A stretch of DNA of 64,000 nt from Leptospira kirschneri serovar Cynopteri str. 3522 CT (lineage in GTDB: Bacteria > Spirochaetota > Leptospiria > Leptospirales > Leptospiraceae): positions 1 through 64,000 of the forward strand of contig NZ_AHMN02000017.1 in NCBI RefSeq assembly GCF_000243695.2. The letters run 5' to 3'. The notes below the pieces were generated by a model. That model was not told the DNA's origin and made no database searches. It saw only the letters and a list, made by a program, of their open reading frames with translations. Position numbers and translations under genes: made by a program. Below, piece by piece: positions 1 to 26,590 of this stretch. Numbering within the stretch: position 1 is the stretch's first letter; each line of letters starts with the position of its first letter.

Positions 1-1
1 T

Positions 2-151
2 CCTTCGATTGAAGGAGTTTTCGGAGCCATCAAAGGTTCTCGCGGCGGAAATCTATTTTTTACAAAAGGGATTGAAAAGGTTTCTCTCGAATGGTCGGAA
101 AGATGTTCCGCTCACAATATTGCCAAGCTCTGCGGTTTTCGATACGTCTGA
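2..151 (+). mobile_element. C-terminal fragment of an IS transposase (partial)
   Basis: The frame beginning at base 2 is open to a TGA at 149-151 and encodes 49 residues that resemble the C-terminal end of DDE transposases of the IS5/IS1182 type: a VFGAIKGSRGG segment, then FFTKGIEKVSLEWSERC and a final AHNIAKLCGF. Known relatives end with a VFG-x-IK-x-x-RG-x-x-x-F-x-x-x-G-x-x-KV-x-x-EW-x-x-x-C-x-A-x-N pattern. The upstream part lies outside the window, so I cannot tell whether the element is intact or a remnant. A TTG-started frame at 9-215 overlaps it but has no family resemblance. Confidence 0.6.
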
Positions 152-421
152 ATTTTCGACTGAAGGACGTTTTACTACATTTCTCAAAAATAAAAAAGAA
201 CCTAATGTGATCTAGGGTGAAACCATAAGAGGGATTTTCTGGTTTTCTTTTTCAACAGACTCTTGGGTGGGGGTAACTCAATGAATTGCTTCCCATGGGT
301 CGCAATTCAGGTGGAGAAATTCGGAAGACTTTTCTCTATCAGAAAAACATAATTTTCTCAAGAACAATTTCCTTCCACAAAGCTTGTCGGAACTCCGACA
401 AACTCGATGTTTTTTTGTTGC
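152..421. other. Spacer with a small palindrome at 384-401
   Basis: No gene seen. At 384-401 there is a palindrome with arms TTGTCGGA and TCCGACAA around AC. Near-identical copies occur at 58065-58082 and 58208-58225, so it is a dispersed unit rather than a local terminator. No T-run follows it in the direction of the upstream minus-strand genes. Confidence 0.5.
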
Positions 422-610
422 TTAAAGCAGTCCGGTCTTTCTAGCAATCGCGTAGAAATTCAAACCGTAACCGATGCCTAAAAAATTTTTTGGAGGGAAT
501 AAATCGTCCGTTTCCGGGTTCCAAACGTCTTTGACTAAGGCTTCGATTGAAAAATCTTTACCAACGGGAAGTCCTAAAATTCTGTCGGGGAGTTGCGAAA
601 ATTCTGTCAT
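422..610 (-). CDS. Small DUF5808-like protein
   Basis: A 62-residue protein just downstream of carA on the same strand, starting 5 bases after the carA stop. A GAGG ribosome-binding sequence (in AAAGAGGTTAAAACTT) precedes its ATG. The C-terminal half carries the pattern NPETDDLFPPKNFLGIGYGL, which resembles the DUF5808 motif (W-x-NPDDPR-x-x-VPKR-x-G-x-G-x-x-x-NF). No signal peptide or membrane segment is seen. The spacing says it is co-transcribed with carA, but the function is unknown and a role in pyrimidine or arginine synthesis would be a guess. The good ribosome-binding site and family match make it a real gene rather than an antisense shadow. Confidence 0.7.
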   Translation of the reverse strand: MTEFSQLPDRILGLPVGKDFSIEALVKDVWNPETDDLFPPKNFLGIGYGLNFYAIARKTGLL

Positions 611-615
611 AAGTT

Positions 616-1704
<1,089 letters not shown>

Positions 1705-1955
1705 CAATTACAAACTCGATGAGGTAGTGAGTATAGTCAACACAGGTTTTTCTTGGGTTCCTACAAATCGGTTGAAAAATACCTACGATTTTTGTGAATG
1801 GAGAGTAAAAACCCGACCTGAAAAAATAGAATTAGAACCTGAATTTGATAGTCGTTTTCGAGAATCGAAGGTTCTATAATCTGCGGCGTGAAATTTTGGT
1901 TTTATGGCCCAATTCTTTCAGATAGGAAAAAATAGAATCTTAGGATAAGTCGAAT

Positions 1956-3872
1956 ATGTATCAACTGACTCTACCGGATAAATCAATTAAAGAAGTCGCA
2001 TCCGGTTTCACTTATCGTGACTTTATCGAAAAAGAATTACCTTTTTTAAAAACCAAAGCACTTGCAGTGCGTTTGAATGGTGAAGAAGTTTTAGATTTGT
2101 CCAGGACTGTGGAGAAAAACTCGAACATAGAAGTATTGACCTATTCCGAAAAAATAGGTTGGGAAACGTTTCAACATTCCGCGGCGCATTTACTCGGAAT
2201 GGCGGTTCAGAATTTATATAAGAATGCAAATCTCACCGTAGGTCCTGTCATCGATAACGGTCCCGGATTTTTTTATTACGACATAGACTTTCAAGGAACG
2301 ATCGTTACTCCAGAAGATTTTCCTAAAATCGAAGCTGAGATGGAGAAGATCGTAAAGGCCGATCATCCGGTTTGGAGAAAAGTAGTCTCTAAAAAACAGG
2401 CGATAGAAACCTTTCAAAAACTAGGAGAAAAATATAAAATAGAAATTATAGACGGAATACCAAGCGAGGAAGTTTCCATCTATGGAATGGGAGAATGGTT
2501 CGATCTCTGTCGTGGGCCTCACGTTCCTAATTCTGGAATATTAAAATCTTTTAAACTAACTGCAGTTTCGGGTGCGTATTGGAAGGCGGACAAAAACAAC
2601 TCGATGCTTACCCGTATTTATGGAGTTGCGTTTCCGACAAAAAAAGAATTGGATCAATATCTTTTTCAAATTGAGGAAGCTAAAAAAAGAGATCATAGAA
2701 AGATCGGAAAAGACATGGATCTATTCTCCTTTCAAAAGGAAGGTCCAGGATTTCCTTTTTGGCATCCTAAAGGAACAATTCTTTGGAATTCACTCGCGGA
2801 GTATCTTCGATCCGAATGTAACAAAAGGGGTTATCAGGAAATCAAAACTCCTGCGGTACTTTCTTCCGAACTTTGGAAAAAGTCCGGTCACTGGGATAAC
2901 TTCCACGAGAACATGTATTTTACGGACATAGACGAAGAAGATTACGCACTCAAACCGATGAACTGTCCGGGATGTTCTTTGATTTATAAACATCATCTGC
3001 ATTCGTATCGTGAACTTCCGCTTCGATTTGCAGAATTTGGAAGTGTACATCGCCACGAATTACACGGAGTGTTACACGGACTTTTTAGAGTGAGGGCGTT
3101 TACTCAAGACGATTCTCATATCTACGCTCCTTTGGATTATTTGGAATCCGAGGTGATGGACATCATAGACTTTACGTTTACGGTATATAAGAAATTTGGA
3201 TTCTCCGAATTTAAAACTTTTATAGCGACCCGTCCAGAAAAATCGCAAGGAAAAGACGAAGACTGGGAGTTTGCTACGAGTAGCTTAAAACAATCTTTGG
3301 AAAAAAAGGGGATTCCATACGGAATCAAAGAAGGGGAAGGGGCGTTCTACGGACCGAAGATAGAGTTCAACATTAAGGATTCAATTGGAAGGCTTTGGCA
3401 GTGTGGAACCATTCAAGTGGATTTTTCTATGCCGGAACGTTTTGATTTAGATTATACGGATAATAATGGTCAGAAAAAAAGACCGGTGATGATTCATCGC
3501 GCTATCTACGGTTCTTTGGAAAGATTTATAGGAATTTTAATTGAACACTATGAAGGAAAATTTCCACTTTGGATTTCTCCGAATCAGATCCGAATTTTGA
3601 CCGTAACCGAAAAAGTAACCGATTACGCTAAAAGCGTCTATCGAGAGTTAGTCGACTCCGGCTTTAGAGTGGAACTGGATACTCGAAACGAAAAGATAGG
3701 TGCAAAAATCAGGGATTCTATATTAAAAAAAGCGAATTATATTTTGATATTGGGAGAAAAGGAAATGGAATCAAATACACTCGCAGTGAGAATGCGAGGT
3801 CAAGAAGATACCAAAACTTTGACCCGGACGGGTTTTATTTCGAATCTTCAAGAGGAAATTAAAGCGAACTAA
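1956..3872 (+). CDS. thrS: Threonine--tRNA ligase
   Basis: ThrRS charges tRNA-Thr. The 638 residues cover the whole standard architecture: TGS domain (about 1-62), the editing domain with HSAAHLLG near residue 74 and [10 protein letters not shown], the class II catalytic core with [33 protein letters not shown] and the motif 3 segment [19 protein letters not shown], and the C-terminal anticodon-binding domain (from about residue 540). It precedes infC, the usual thrS-infC-rpmI-rplT order, but an 846-base repeat-rich spacer separates them, so co-transcription is doubtful here. No T-box or obvious leader structure is seen in the 250 bases upstream. Confidence 0.98.
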   Translation: MYQLTLPDKSIKEVASGFTYRDFIEKELPFLKTKALAVRLNGEEVLDLSRTVEKNSNIEVLTYSEKIGWETFQHSAAHLLGMAVQNLYKNANLTVGPVIDNGPGFFYYDIDFQGTIVTPEDFPKIEAEMEKIVKADHPVWRKVVSKKQAIETFQKLGEKYKIEIIDGIPSEEVSIYGMGEWFDLCRGPHVPNSGILKSFKLTAVSGAYWKADKNNSMLTRIYGVAFPTKKELDQYLFQIEEAKKRDHRKIGKDMDLFSFQKEGPGFPFWHPKGTILWNSLAEYLRSECNKRGYQEIKTPAVLSSELWKKSGHWDNFHENMYFTDIDEEDYALKPMNCPGCSLIYKHHLHSYRELPLRFAEFGSVHRHELHGVLHGLFRVRAFTQDDSHIYAPLDYLESEVMDIIDFTFTVYKKFGFSEFKTFIATRPEKSQGKDEDWEFATSSLKQSLEKKGIPYGIKEGEGAFYGPKIEFNIKDSIGRLWQCGTIQVDFSMPERFDLDYTDNNGQKKRPVMIHRAIYGSLERFIGILIEHYEGKFPLWISPNQIRILTVTEKVTDYAKSVYRELVDSGFRVELDTRNEKIGAKIRDSILKKANYILILGEKEMESNTLAVRMRGQEDTKTLTRTGFISNLQEEIKAN

Positions 3873-5258
<1,386 letters not shown>

Positions 5259-5278
5259 TTTCCGAAAAAAAGGAACCC

Positions 5279-5484
<206 letters not shown>

Positions 5485-5485
<1 letters not shown>

Positions 5486-5838
5486 TGCCTAGAGCGGTCA
5501 ATGGAACCATCCACAAAAATAGAAGAAAAAGAATCTTAAAAGACGCAAAAGGATTCCGCGGAGCTCGTTCTAAACTTTATAGAACGGCTAAAAGCGCTGT
5601 GATGAAGGCGGGTCAGTGGGCCTATAGAGATCGCAGAGCAAAAAAAAGAGATTTTCGTAAACTTTGGATCATCAGAATTAATGCCGCTGCAAGAGAAAAT
5701 GGTTTGTCTTATTCTGTATTTATGAATTCCCTTAAGAAATTGGGAATTCATATGGATCGTAAGTCTTTGGCAGAGCTGGCTTTCAACGATAGAGAAGTAT
5801 TTAATTCCTTAGTTGAAAAAATTAAAGTAGCTGGATAA
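5485..5838 (+). CDS. rplT: 50S ribosomal protein L20
   Basis: L20 is an early 23S rRNA assembly protein. The 117-residue length is normal, with [34 protein letters not shown] and the C-terminal [14 protein letters not shown] and DRKSLAELA segments. Last gene of the infC-rpmI-rplT operon; a hairpin with a T-run follows 24 bases after the stop. In other bacteria L20 represses this operon by binding the mRNA; nothing visible here confirms or excludes that. Confidence 0.97.
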
Positions 5839-5861
5839 CAATCAGCTTTACTAAAATCGAC

Positions 5862-5888
5862 GGCTCTGTAATTTACAGGGCCTTTTTT
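5862..5888 (+). terminator. Rho-independent terminator after rplT
   Basis: GGCTCTGTA and TACAGGGCC pair (one G-U) around a very short loop and are followed by TTTTTT. Placed directly after rplT and before the ZapB-like gene, it ends the infC operon. Confidence 0.8.
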
Positions 5889-5925
5889 CGTTTTCAGAGA
5901 ATGTTTTTTAAGGGAGAATCAGGTT

Positions 5926-6564
5926 ATGCTTACTATGGAGACCATTGAAGAATTAGAAAGCAAGGTCGTAAAAGCCCTCGAACTCATCGCTGATCTTCGC
6001 GCTGAAAATGGTCGACTAGAATCCGAAAACGAAACTCTCCGAGCGGAAAACGACCAGATGAAACTGGCAATGGAGGAGAAAGAAAAAGAACTTTCCTCTC
6101 TTAGAGAACAATTACAAAAAACTACAAACGAGTTGAACGATCTCAAAGAAAGAGAACGAAAATTAGAAGGAAAAATCAATCAACTCCTTGGAAGATTGGA
6201 TTCCTTGCCTGCAGCTACAAGTTCACAGACGCCACAGCCACAGTATAGCTCTGCTGCTTCTGCTGCCGCAACTACGGCGGCTGCTTCTTCCAATGTCGTG
6301 AAAGAAACAACTTCCGCTGAAGACGAATTTGGCGAAGACGATGAAATCATTCTTCTCGATGAAGACGATGATGATATTTCCCTTATCACAGAAGTGCCTG
6401 AAAAAGACGACGAGATACTTGAAATTTCCGATGATGAGGGATCTGAATTGGCCTTGGATGAAGATGACGACATCATTATCGAGGATGATGAAGATTCAAT
6501 CAGCGTATTTGACGCAGATGAAGACGATGATTTTCTAATCATCGAGGATGATCCTAAAGCTTGA
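5926..6564 (+). CDS. ZapB-like coiled-coil protein with acidic tail
   Basis: A 212-residue protein with three parts. Residues 1-90 are a continuous coiled coil whose start (ETIEELESKVVKALELIADL) resembles the cell-division factor ZapB (F-EKLE-KVQQAID-I-LLQ). Residues 95-125 are an Ala/Ser/Thr linker. Residues 125-212 are an extremely acidic stretch rich in Asp/Glu and Ile. The gene is followed directly by zapA, whose product in other bacteria works with ZapB at the FtsZ ring, which supports a division role by context. Start: TTG/ATG choices are close; the ATG at 5926 follows AAGGGAGAATC. The acidic tail is not part of ZapB in other bacteria. Role is inferred, not shown. Confidence 0.65.
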   Translation: MLTMETIEELESKVVKALELIADLRAENGRLESENETLRAENDQMKLAMEEKEKELSSLREQLQKTTNELNDLKERERKLEGKINQLLGRLDSLPAATSSQTPQPQYSSAASAAATTAAASSNVVKETTSAEDEFGEDDEIILLDEDDDDISLITEVPEKDDEILEISDDEGSELALDEDDDIIIEDDEDSISVFDADEDDDFLIIEDDPKA

Positions 6565-6571
6565 GTTTGTA

Positions 6572-6889
6572 ATGGATCTCCGTAGGGTAAAAGTCAGAAT
6601 CCTAGGAGAGGAATATACGATCCTCAGCGAAGCCGAAGAAGATTATATTTATTCTCTATCGGAAGAGGTAGACCGTAAACTCAGAGAATTAGGTGCGGGA
6701 ATGCCTGGAGCTTCTAAACAGAAACTTGCTATTTTAGCTGCACTCAATTTTGCAGATGAATTGCACCAAGCAAAAGAAATTGGAGATGAACCTGCTTCTG
6801 TTTCTACTAAAATCGGAGAGATAGAAATAGAAGAAAAAACCCGTAAACTCATTATGATGTTAGAAGAAGGAATCATTGGAGATCTTTGA
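6572..6889 (+). CDS. zapA: Cell division protein ZapA
   Basis: ZapA cross-links FtsZ filaments. The 105-residue protein has the ZapA core: RVKVRILGEEYTI, then a region matching L-x-x-x-A-x-x-VD-x-x-x-R-E-L (SLSEEVDRKLRELG) and KLAILAALNFADEL, followed by a C-terminal helix. I prefer the ATG at 6572, giving an 7-base gap after the ZapB-like gene; an in-frame ATG at 6548 would give eight extra residues and an overlap. The following gene, 30 bases away, encodes 5-formyl-THF cyclo-ligase, a neighbour of zapA in many bacteria. No 6S RNA fits in the 30 bases between them. Confidence 0.85.
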   Translation: MDLRRVKVRILGEEYTILSEAEEDYIYSLSEEVDRKLRELGAGMPGASKQKLAILAALNFADELHQAKEIGDEPASVSTKIGEIEIEEKTRKLIMMLEEGIIGDL

Positions 6890-6918
6890 TTTTCCTTTTG
6901 TTTAAAAAGTAATCCTCT

Positions 6919-7449
<531 letters not shown>

Positions 7450-8031
7450 AAAAACGCTAAAATCTTGTCTATTTATATCTGCGGCAGTTCAGTAACAAAA
7501 TGTCAGTAGAGTGTAAAACTGAAGTTGAATTTGACCGAGAATGTGCTCGAAAGATTCCTGGGTAGTATATCTTTTCATTTTTGGAATTTTACGATTTGCT
7601 TTCTTTGGTTTATTCTTTTTTAAGATTAAAAAAATAGTAGGATGAAATCTGATGTTTACTTTGGTTGAGTCGGATTTCTTCGTCTTAAAGATTGCTTCTT
7701 TTTGATAAATCTTTAGGATGAACTAAAAACGTGAAAGTATGATTCCCGAAGATTTACACCTTATAATATCTCTTAAGTTTGAGTGTTAACGACAGATTTT
7801 ATGAACATCCGTTAAAGTTTTTAGAATCGTTGGACATAAGATCGATTTTCGGGTTATGTTAAAGATTGGGTGTATAACTCAAGTTCTATTGGAAAAAAGA
7901 GTTTCGCTTTTGGAAAAGTGTAAGAATTTTTAGGTTTAGTAACTCTTTCTTTCGATTGTTCTTGAAAAACAGATTACGATCCGTTTTATAGATTGATTCT
8001 GGATTTTTATGGAGAACCGCTAGGTAACATT
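7450..8031. other. Intergenic region upstream of the chemotaxis cluster
   Basis: No gene, tRNA or repeat element that I can support. It contains a modest inverted repeat TAAAGATT / AATCTTTA near 7690-7720. The promoter for the che series probably lies here. I looked for 6S RNA because of the zapA neighbourhood and saw nothing convincing. Confidence 0.5.
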
Positions 8032-8525
8032 ATGGCCTCATTCGATAATAGACAATACCTTGAATCCTTAGAAGCGGATAAAACTACAGAATCTCAAAAG
8101 GAATATCTGACTTTCAACGTAGAAGAGGAGATTTTTGGAATCGATATTCTGAAAATCCACGAAATTCTGAAACCGGTTCCGATCACTAGAATTCCAAACG
8201 GAGACGATTATATTTTAGGCGTGATTAATCTTAGGGGGGAGATCATTCCGATCTTAGATTTAAAGCAGGTTTTCGGAATCGGCTATAGCGACATTATGCC
8301 TTCTACTCGAATTATAGTAGTGGTTCACGAGGATAAACGCGCCGGGATTCTAGTCGATACGGTAAGACAAGTGGTAAAAATTCAATTCGACAAAGTTAGT
8401 AAAGCTACGGATGATCTTTCTCTCAATTATAGTTCTTTGATAGAATCTGTCAGCCAGGCGGACGAAACGTTGATACTCAATTTAAATTTATCCGTCCTGA
8501 TCAACTTTGAACAGGAGGTTATCTA

Positions 8526-8526
<1 letters not shown>
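8032..8526 (+). CDS. cheW: Chemotaxis coupling protein CheW
   Basis: CheW links receptors to the kinase CheA at the inner face of the membrane. The 164 residues form one CheW SH3-like domain: YLTFNVEEEIFGIDILKIHEI, then RIPNGDDYILGVINLRGEIIPILDL and ILVDTVRQVVKI. The frame is open from a TTG at 7993; I prefer the ATG at 8032 because the family begins shortly after it. Its TAA overlaps the cheA ATG (TAATG at 8524-8528), so the two are translationally coupled. Confidence 0.95.
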
Positions 8527-11732
<3,206 letters not shown>

Positions 11733-11737
11733 TTCCG

Positions 11738-13175
<1,438 letters not shown>

Positions 13176-13192
13176 AGGTAGATTTCTTTTGA

Positions 13193-20226
<7,034 letters not shown>

Positions 20227-20250
20227 AAAATCTTAGAATGAAGGATTGAT

Positions 20251-20994
20251 ATGAAACGGTACGAGATCGGTCAGACAGCTAAAGAAGTAAAATTCGATCC
20301 ATACGCAGATTTTCAAGGAAGTAAAATGGAACTGGCTCTGACTAAATTTTTCAGAGCGATTTCTTTTCGGATCAAAGAGGTATTGATTGGCGCCGGGGTG
20401 GTTCTAATCGTTATTCTTGCCGTAGTCATCTATGTTCAATATCAGGATTCTCAATTTGAAAAAGGAACCATCGCGCTGGAGGTTCTGGAGAAAAAATTCC
20501 GCTCCAATCCAGTAGTTGATTTGAAAGAAAAGATCAAGGCCTACGAAGAAATTTCCACTCAGTATTCTTCTAAAAAATTAGAACTTAGACTTGCAAAAAC
20601 TCTTTCTGATTTATATTCCCGCAACGGAGAATTTCAAAAAGCCGCAGATAAATTAGAATGGGCCGGTAAAAAAATCGAAGAGCCCACGGAAGTAAAGGCG
20701 TATTATTTTTATCTTGCGGGTAATCTCCGAGAAAGAGAAGGAAATTTAGCGTTAGCCGAAACAGACTTTAGCGTTTCCGCAAATCTTCTTACAAATACAA
20801 GAGAAGCCAACGGTTTTTTAGCTTGGAGTTTGTATCAAACTGGCAGACTTCAAGCAAAGAACGGTAAAAAGACAGAAGCGGTCGAATCTCTTAAAAAGGT
20901 TTTGGATCAGGAAATTAAAACTCCTGCTACGGATTATAATACCGTAAAACAATACGCTACGTTTCTACTGATACAACTCAACCAGAAGGGTTGA
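20251..20994 (+). CDS. Single-pass membrane protein with TPR repeats (YfgM-like)
   Basis: A 247-residue protein with one transmembrane segment at about 45-66 ([17 protein letters not shown]) and a basic N-terminal cytosolic tail of about 40 residues, followed by tetratricopeptide-like helices ([44 protein letters not shown]). The layout resembles YfgM-type TPR_21 proteins, which work with the Sec translocon. That assignment is by architecture only. It follows rpsA by 24 bases and its TGA overlaps the hisG ATG, so it belongs to the same transcript. Confidence 0.7.
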   Translation: MKRYEIGQTAKEVKFDPYADFQGSKMELALTKFFRAISFRIKEVLIGAGVVLIVILAVVIYVQYQDSQFEKGTIALEVLEKKFRSNPVVDLKEKIKAYEEISTQYSSKKLELRLAKTLSDLYSRNGEFQKAADKLEWAGKKIEEPTEVKAYYFYLAGNLREREGNLALAETDFSVSANLLTNTREANGFLAWSLYQTGRLQAKNGKKTEAVESLKKVLDQEIKTPATDYNTVKQYATFLLIQLNQKG

Positions 20995-21611
20995 TGTTAA
21001 CTCTGGCTTTGCCTAAGGGAAGATTGGCCGAAGAGAGCATCGATCTGATGATCTCTAAAGGTTGGCTTTCTTCTAAACCCGATCCTAATTCTAAAGAACT
21101 GATCTACAACGATCCAAAGGGAAAAGTTCGAATTTTACTTGTACGTTCTCAAGATGTTGCTACATATGTGGAACAATGTGCAGCGGATGCGGGAATCAGT
21201 GGATGGGACGTTTTAAAAGAAGGGGGTTATGATTTAGCGACACCTCTGGATTTAAAAATTGGAAAGTGTAGGCTTTCTCTTGCGGCCCCGAGTGGTTTTA
21301 CTTTAGAAGCGCATCATCGTAAGATTCGAGTGGCCACTAAATATCCAAATTTAGCGAGGGAGTTTTTCTTTCTGAAAGGACTTTCCTGTGAAATTTTTAA
21401 ACTCTATGGAAGTATAGAACTCGCTCCTCTTGTTGGTCTTTCTGATTGTATCGTAGATTTAGTTTCTACTGGAGGAACACTCAAGGCAAACGGACTCAAA
21501 GAGCTGGACATAATTTTAGAATCTTCTGCTCGTCTTGTTTTTAATCGCTCTTCTCTTTACGGGAAACGAAAAGAAGCGGTTGAATTTATGGATTCTCTTT
21601 CTAAAATCTAA
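20994..21611 (+). CDS. hisG: ATP phosphoribosyltransferase, short form
   Basis: First enzyme of histidine biosynthesis. The 205-residue protein has the N-terminal [12 protein letters not shown], the [21 protein letters not shown] region and the [19 protein letters not shown] phosphoribosyl-diphosphate site. It lacks the C-terminal ACT-like regulatory domain (long HisG is about 290-300 residues), so it is the short form that needs the HisZ partner; hisZ is not in the window. ATG at 20994 overlaps the stop of the TPR gene. Confidence 0.95.
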   Translation: MLTLALPKGRLAEESIDLMISKGWLSSKPDPNSKELIYNDPKGKVRILLVRSQDVATYVEQCAADAGISGWDVLKEGGYDLATPLDLKIGKCRLSLAAPSGFTLEAHHRKIRVATKYPNLAREFFFLKGLSCEIFKLYGSIELAPLVGLSDCIVDLVSTGGTLKANGLKELDIILESSARLVFNRSSLYGKRKEAVEFMDSLSKI

Positions 21612-21926
21612 AACGCGGAATCCATAAGAAGTGTTTGTTTGAGTTGTTCAAAACAATCCGTAGAAATTTAACAAATACTTTAACTTCTATGAATGAAGTG
21701 AAGACCTAACGAATTTTTCTACTCAAGTGCTACCATCGTGTTCTTGGATACTGTTCCAGAGGTATTCTGATCGTTTTTGCAGTAATCTATAAATGTCTGT
21801 GTTTTTGGAGTGGTCCATTTTTGCTTCCAAAAGAGATTCTTATTCGTATTGAATCGAAATAATTGTTGAGGATTACAGACCTCTAAAAAGGATAGTCTAA
21901 CAATTCAATTTCCCAAGAGGAAAGTA
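21612..21926. other. Spacer between hisG and rpmF
   Basis: About 315 bases with no supported gene. In many bacteria a DUF177/YceD gene precedes rpmF; I translated the open stretches here and saw no match to it, so the gene appears absent from this spot. A promoter for rpmF-plsX should lie here. Confidence 0.5.
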
Positions 21927-22127
<201 letters not shown>

Positions 22128-22132
22128 TTTCT

Positions 22133-23138
<1,006 letters not shown>

Positions 23139-23146
23139 TTTCGTAA

Positions 23147-23371
23147 GAGAAGAATCAAAGATCCAATTGTGTTGCAAAAACTTTTGGAGTCTTTGGACGT
23201 CGTGGCTTTGGAAAAAATCTAACAATTACAAAAAGAGGTTTTTTTCCTTACGAACGTGTGCATATCGAAGCTGATTTAAAAAAATCGGATATTGGATGGT
23301 ATACGAATGGAAACGGGTTTATTCTTGGAATAAAATTAGAATATTTGCCGACACTTTTTTTACAGTGTTGA
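23147..23371 (+). other. Open frame without a start, unrecognised (possible remnant)
   Basis: The frame is open for 74 codons after plsX but has no ATG or TTG near its start. It includes the segments FGVFGRRGFGKNL, TITKRGFFPYERVHIEAD and IGWYTNGNGFILGI. I do not recognise the family. It may be the remains of a gene that lost its 5' end, or chance. Base composition is like the flanks. Confidence 0.25.
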
Positions 23372-23773
23372 ATCAAATGTAAAATTACAATCTAATCGAT
23401 TCGAAATTTTAAATATGTTTTATAACAAATTTTGAAAAGATCCAGTTTTAGAAAAACAATTCTATAATAAGGTAGTTCGGCTTGAGAACAGTAGTTCCTA
23501 CAATTTTAGAATTGGTTCGTAAAAATCGCGATTTGTGAGAGTTCCCACATCTGAATACGACAGTTATAAACTTCTATTTTGTAAATTGTGGTAGATTACG
23601 TCTCTTTTTATCTTTTCTGCGATTTTAAATCATACTTTTCCGAACGAAATTTTGTAGTAGTTCCCACATCGATCTATAAAGTTCAGATTCCAACTTTTTT
23701 CAGAATCATGGAGTTTTATACCAAACTTACGTTATGATAGGTCTGGAAACCTTGCTTTTCTACTGAAATTGTC
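23372..23773. other. Repeat-bearing spacer
   Basis: No gene seen. It contains R1 family copy b and two regions that also occur near 48415-48560 almost base for base (TTACGTCTCTTTTTATCTTT; then TTTCAGAATCAT). Confidence 0.5.
23488..23734. repeat. MITE-like element, family R1 copy b (left end degraded)
   Basis: It shares the GTAGTTCCTACAATTTTAGA block, then TGTGAGAGTTCCCACAT, then GTAGTTCCCACAT and TTTCAGAATCAT with copies c and d. The right end reads ACTTACGTTA. The left inverted repeat is no longer recognisable. Confidence 0.55.
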
Positions 23774-24075
23774 ATGTACGATCCTTCGATTTTTAAAAAA
23801 GTTCTGTATGTTTCGATAGAGAAAAAATTTACGATTTTATTAGATCATCCGTTTTTCGAAGAAAATTCGATAACAAGGATCCTAGATTTTAGCGTGATAG
23901 AATTGCTTTTTTATTAGAACTTTATAGGAATATTCCTAAAGATCAGCCGCATTTAGTTGAGAAGTTTAAAAATAATTTTTGGAAAAAAGTAATTTCTTCT
24001 GGATTAGTTGCTTATTATTCTCCCGGCTTAAATCTAAAGATGAATAAATTTTTAATACAAAGTTATAACTTGTAG
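23774..24075 (+). pseudogene. Broken small gene of unknown function
   Basis: An ATG at 23774 opens 47 codons (MYDPSIFKKVLYVSIEKKF, then LLDHPFFEENSITRILDF) ending with TAG at 23915-23917. In another frame the sequence continues without a stop: DRIAFLLELYRNIPKDQPH, FKNNFWKKVISSGLVAYYS and KMNKFLIQSYNL, stopping at 24073-24075. Joined, the two halves make a coherent protein of about 100 residues, so one frameshift near 23895 probably broke a real gene. I do not recognise the family. Confidence 0.5.
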
Positions 24076-24158
24076 AATACTGTAGAAGGTTTTTCAAGTA
24101 AAATGTATACGACATACGTTTTCGGATTATAATTTATCTTCTTAATTCAAAAAAGATC

Positions 24159-24605
<447 letters not shown>

Positions 24606-24673
24606 ACTCAACGTTGACTCAATTTTTAAATAGAGATCCTTTTTTATAAATTTACTAAAATATGTAATGAACG

Positions 24674-24705
<32 letters not shown>

Positions 24706-25320
24706 GTCGTTAGAAATATGCATTTTTTGGAAAATTTCAGTAAGTTCTAACATCTTCGAATTTTAGTATCTGATAGTAGTTCAATCACAGAATAAAGTGA
24801 ATACGTATACAAATCTTTCACCTAACTAAGCGTTGTTTTCCTTTTTATAAATGAGGTTAGGTGTGAATTCAGACGATAGCCGTAATTCCTCCAACATAAT
24901 ATATTCAAAGAAACGTCTTTTTTTAGACAAAATGTTAGTTTTTTTAAAAAATGAATCTATAAATTAAACGAATAGAAATACTAAAGAGATCTAAAGAGAT
25001 CGTTTCTAAATTTTAAAAATAAAAAGTTAAATCAACCAACAATGAAAAAATATAACAAACGAAACCGTTCTTTTTTTCGTGATCTATTCTTATTTCTATG
25101 ATTTAGTTCTATTTTCAAAAGATTTGATAACAAAACGATAAAATGGAAATTTATAGTCGATTTTAGATATGATGTTTCTAGGTAAATAAGGATTATAAAT
25201 ATCAAATATTATAGGTTTTGATTTGTGCAGTTATTGTAATGTTTGGTATTCAAATCGATTTTGATTCCCTAAGTATTTTATAAGAACCTTTTGAACCTGA
25301 AAAAACGTTGCTATGTTTTG

Positions 25321-25492
25321 TTACTCGGGCGTATGAAAATAGTATCAGAAAATGAATGGGCGCTTTTACAAAGACGTAGAAATTCTCAAAAAATTATATC
25401 TAACCTAAAATTATTGGTTTTTGTGTGAGATCCCACATTTTAAGTTTTGAAACAGGTTCAGAATTGTATTATTTTCATGCGTCCGAGTAGTA
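25321..25492. repeat. MITE-like element, family R4 copy a
   Basis: The left end is TTACTCGGGCGTATGAAAAT and the right end is ATTTTCATGCGTCCGAGTAG, which are inverted copies with few mismatches. Around 170 bases long, no coding capacity. A second, partly eroded copy starts at 61725. The centre contains GTGTGAGATCCCACATTTTA. Confidence 0.75.
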
Positions 25493-25685
25493 ATGATTTA
25501 GAAAGGTTGAAGTAAACCAGTAGAAATCTGTTTCTTAGAGTCTAGTTTTTACGGCGAAAAAGTAAAAATGAATGTGGGAACTCCTTATTTTTTAGTCTTT
25601 AAAAACTAGAAAATTAAATTTGAATCATCTTCATAAATAAACGTGAGTTAACTCGAAAGAGATCGATACGAGAGGAAATCAGTAG

Positions 25686-25778
25686 AACGCTCTCTACGAA
25701 TCGCGTTTGAAACTCAGCAAAACGCTCTTTACGAATCGCGTTTGAAACTCAGCAAAACGCTCTTTACGAATCGCGTTT
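25686..25778. repeat. Tandem 35-base repeat, nearly three copies
   Basis: AACGCTC(T)TTACGAATCGCGTTT recurs at 25686, 25721 and 25756, exactly 35 bases apart, with the joining piece GAAACTCAGCA between copies. Each unit contains the inverted arms AACGC and GCGTT separated by about 12 bases, so each can form a hairpin. The copies abut with no unique spacers. Confidence 0.85.
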
Positions 25779-25801
25779 TATATTAAAACTAAAGACAATT
25801 A

Positions 25802-25833
<32 letters not shown>

Positions 25834-26003
25834 TCAGAGTTAAAGAACTCGGTTCGGCAAGTTCGACCAGGTTCTGATTCTGCTCACGTTAAATAGATCT
25901 TAGTGTTTATCATATTTTAATTCAAATTGAAAAGATACGTGAGAATGACTAGACATAGGGCTTTAAAAAAGTTTAAAGTAGTAATTTCTTTACGTTTTGA
26001 TTA

Positions 26004-26082
26004 CTAGTAACTATATAATAGAATACCTAATGTTTTGTTTTGGAATAGGATTTTACGATAAAAATTTAAGGATAGGGATCGA
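26004..26082. repeat. MITE-like element, family R3 copy c (diverged)
   Basis: Starts CTAGTAACTATATAATAGAA and ends in GATAGGGATCGATC, matching the ends of the R3 copy at 29230-29318. About 80 bases, no coding capacity. Confidence 0.5.
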
Positions 26083-26128
26083 TCAAAGATTCTTTTTTGA
26101 AAACGATCTGGATTTGAGAACTAATTTT

Positions 26129-26590
<462 letters not shown>

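Noticed and set aside
9..215. A 68-codon frame with TTG start near the left edge
   Set aside because: It overlaps the transposase frame, which has a family match; this one does not.
6180..6542. Ser-rich antisense frame in the acidic tail gene
   Set aside because: It is the complement of the Asp/Glu repeat codons and has no support of its own.
7450..8031. 6S RNA, often next to zapA and the cyclo-ligase gene
   Set aside because: I could not draw the long central-bubble hairpin. A covariance-model search would settle it.
25686..25778. Possible CRISPR array
   Set aside because: The repeats abut with no unique spacers, and no cas genes are present.
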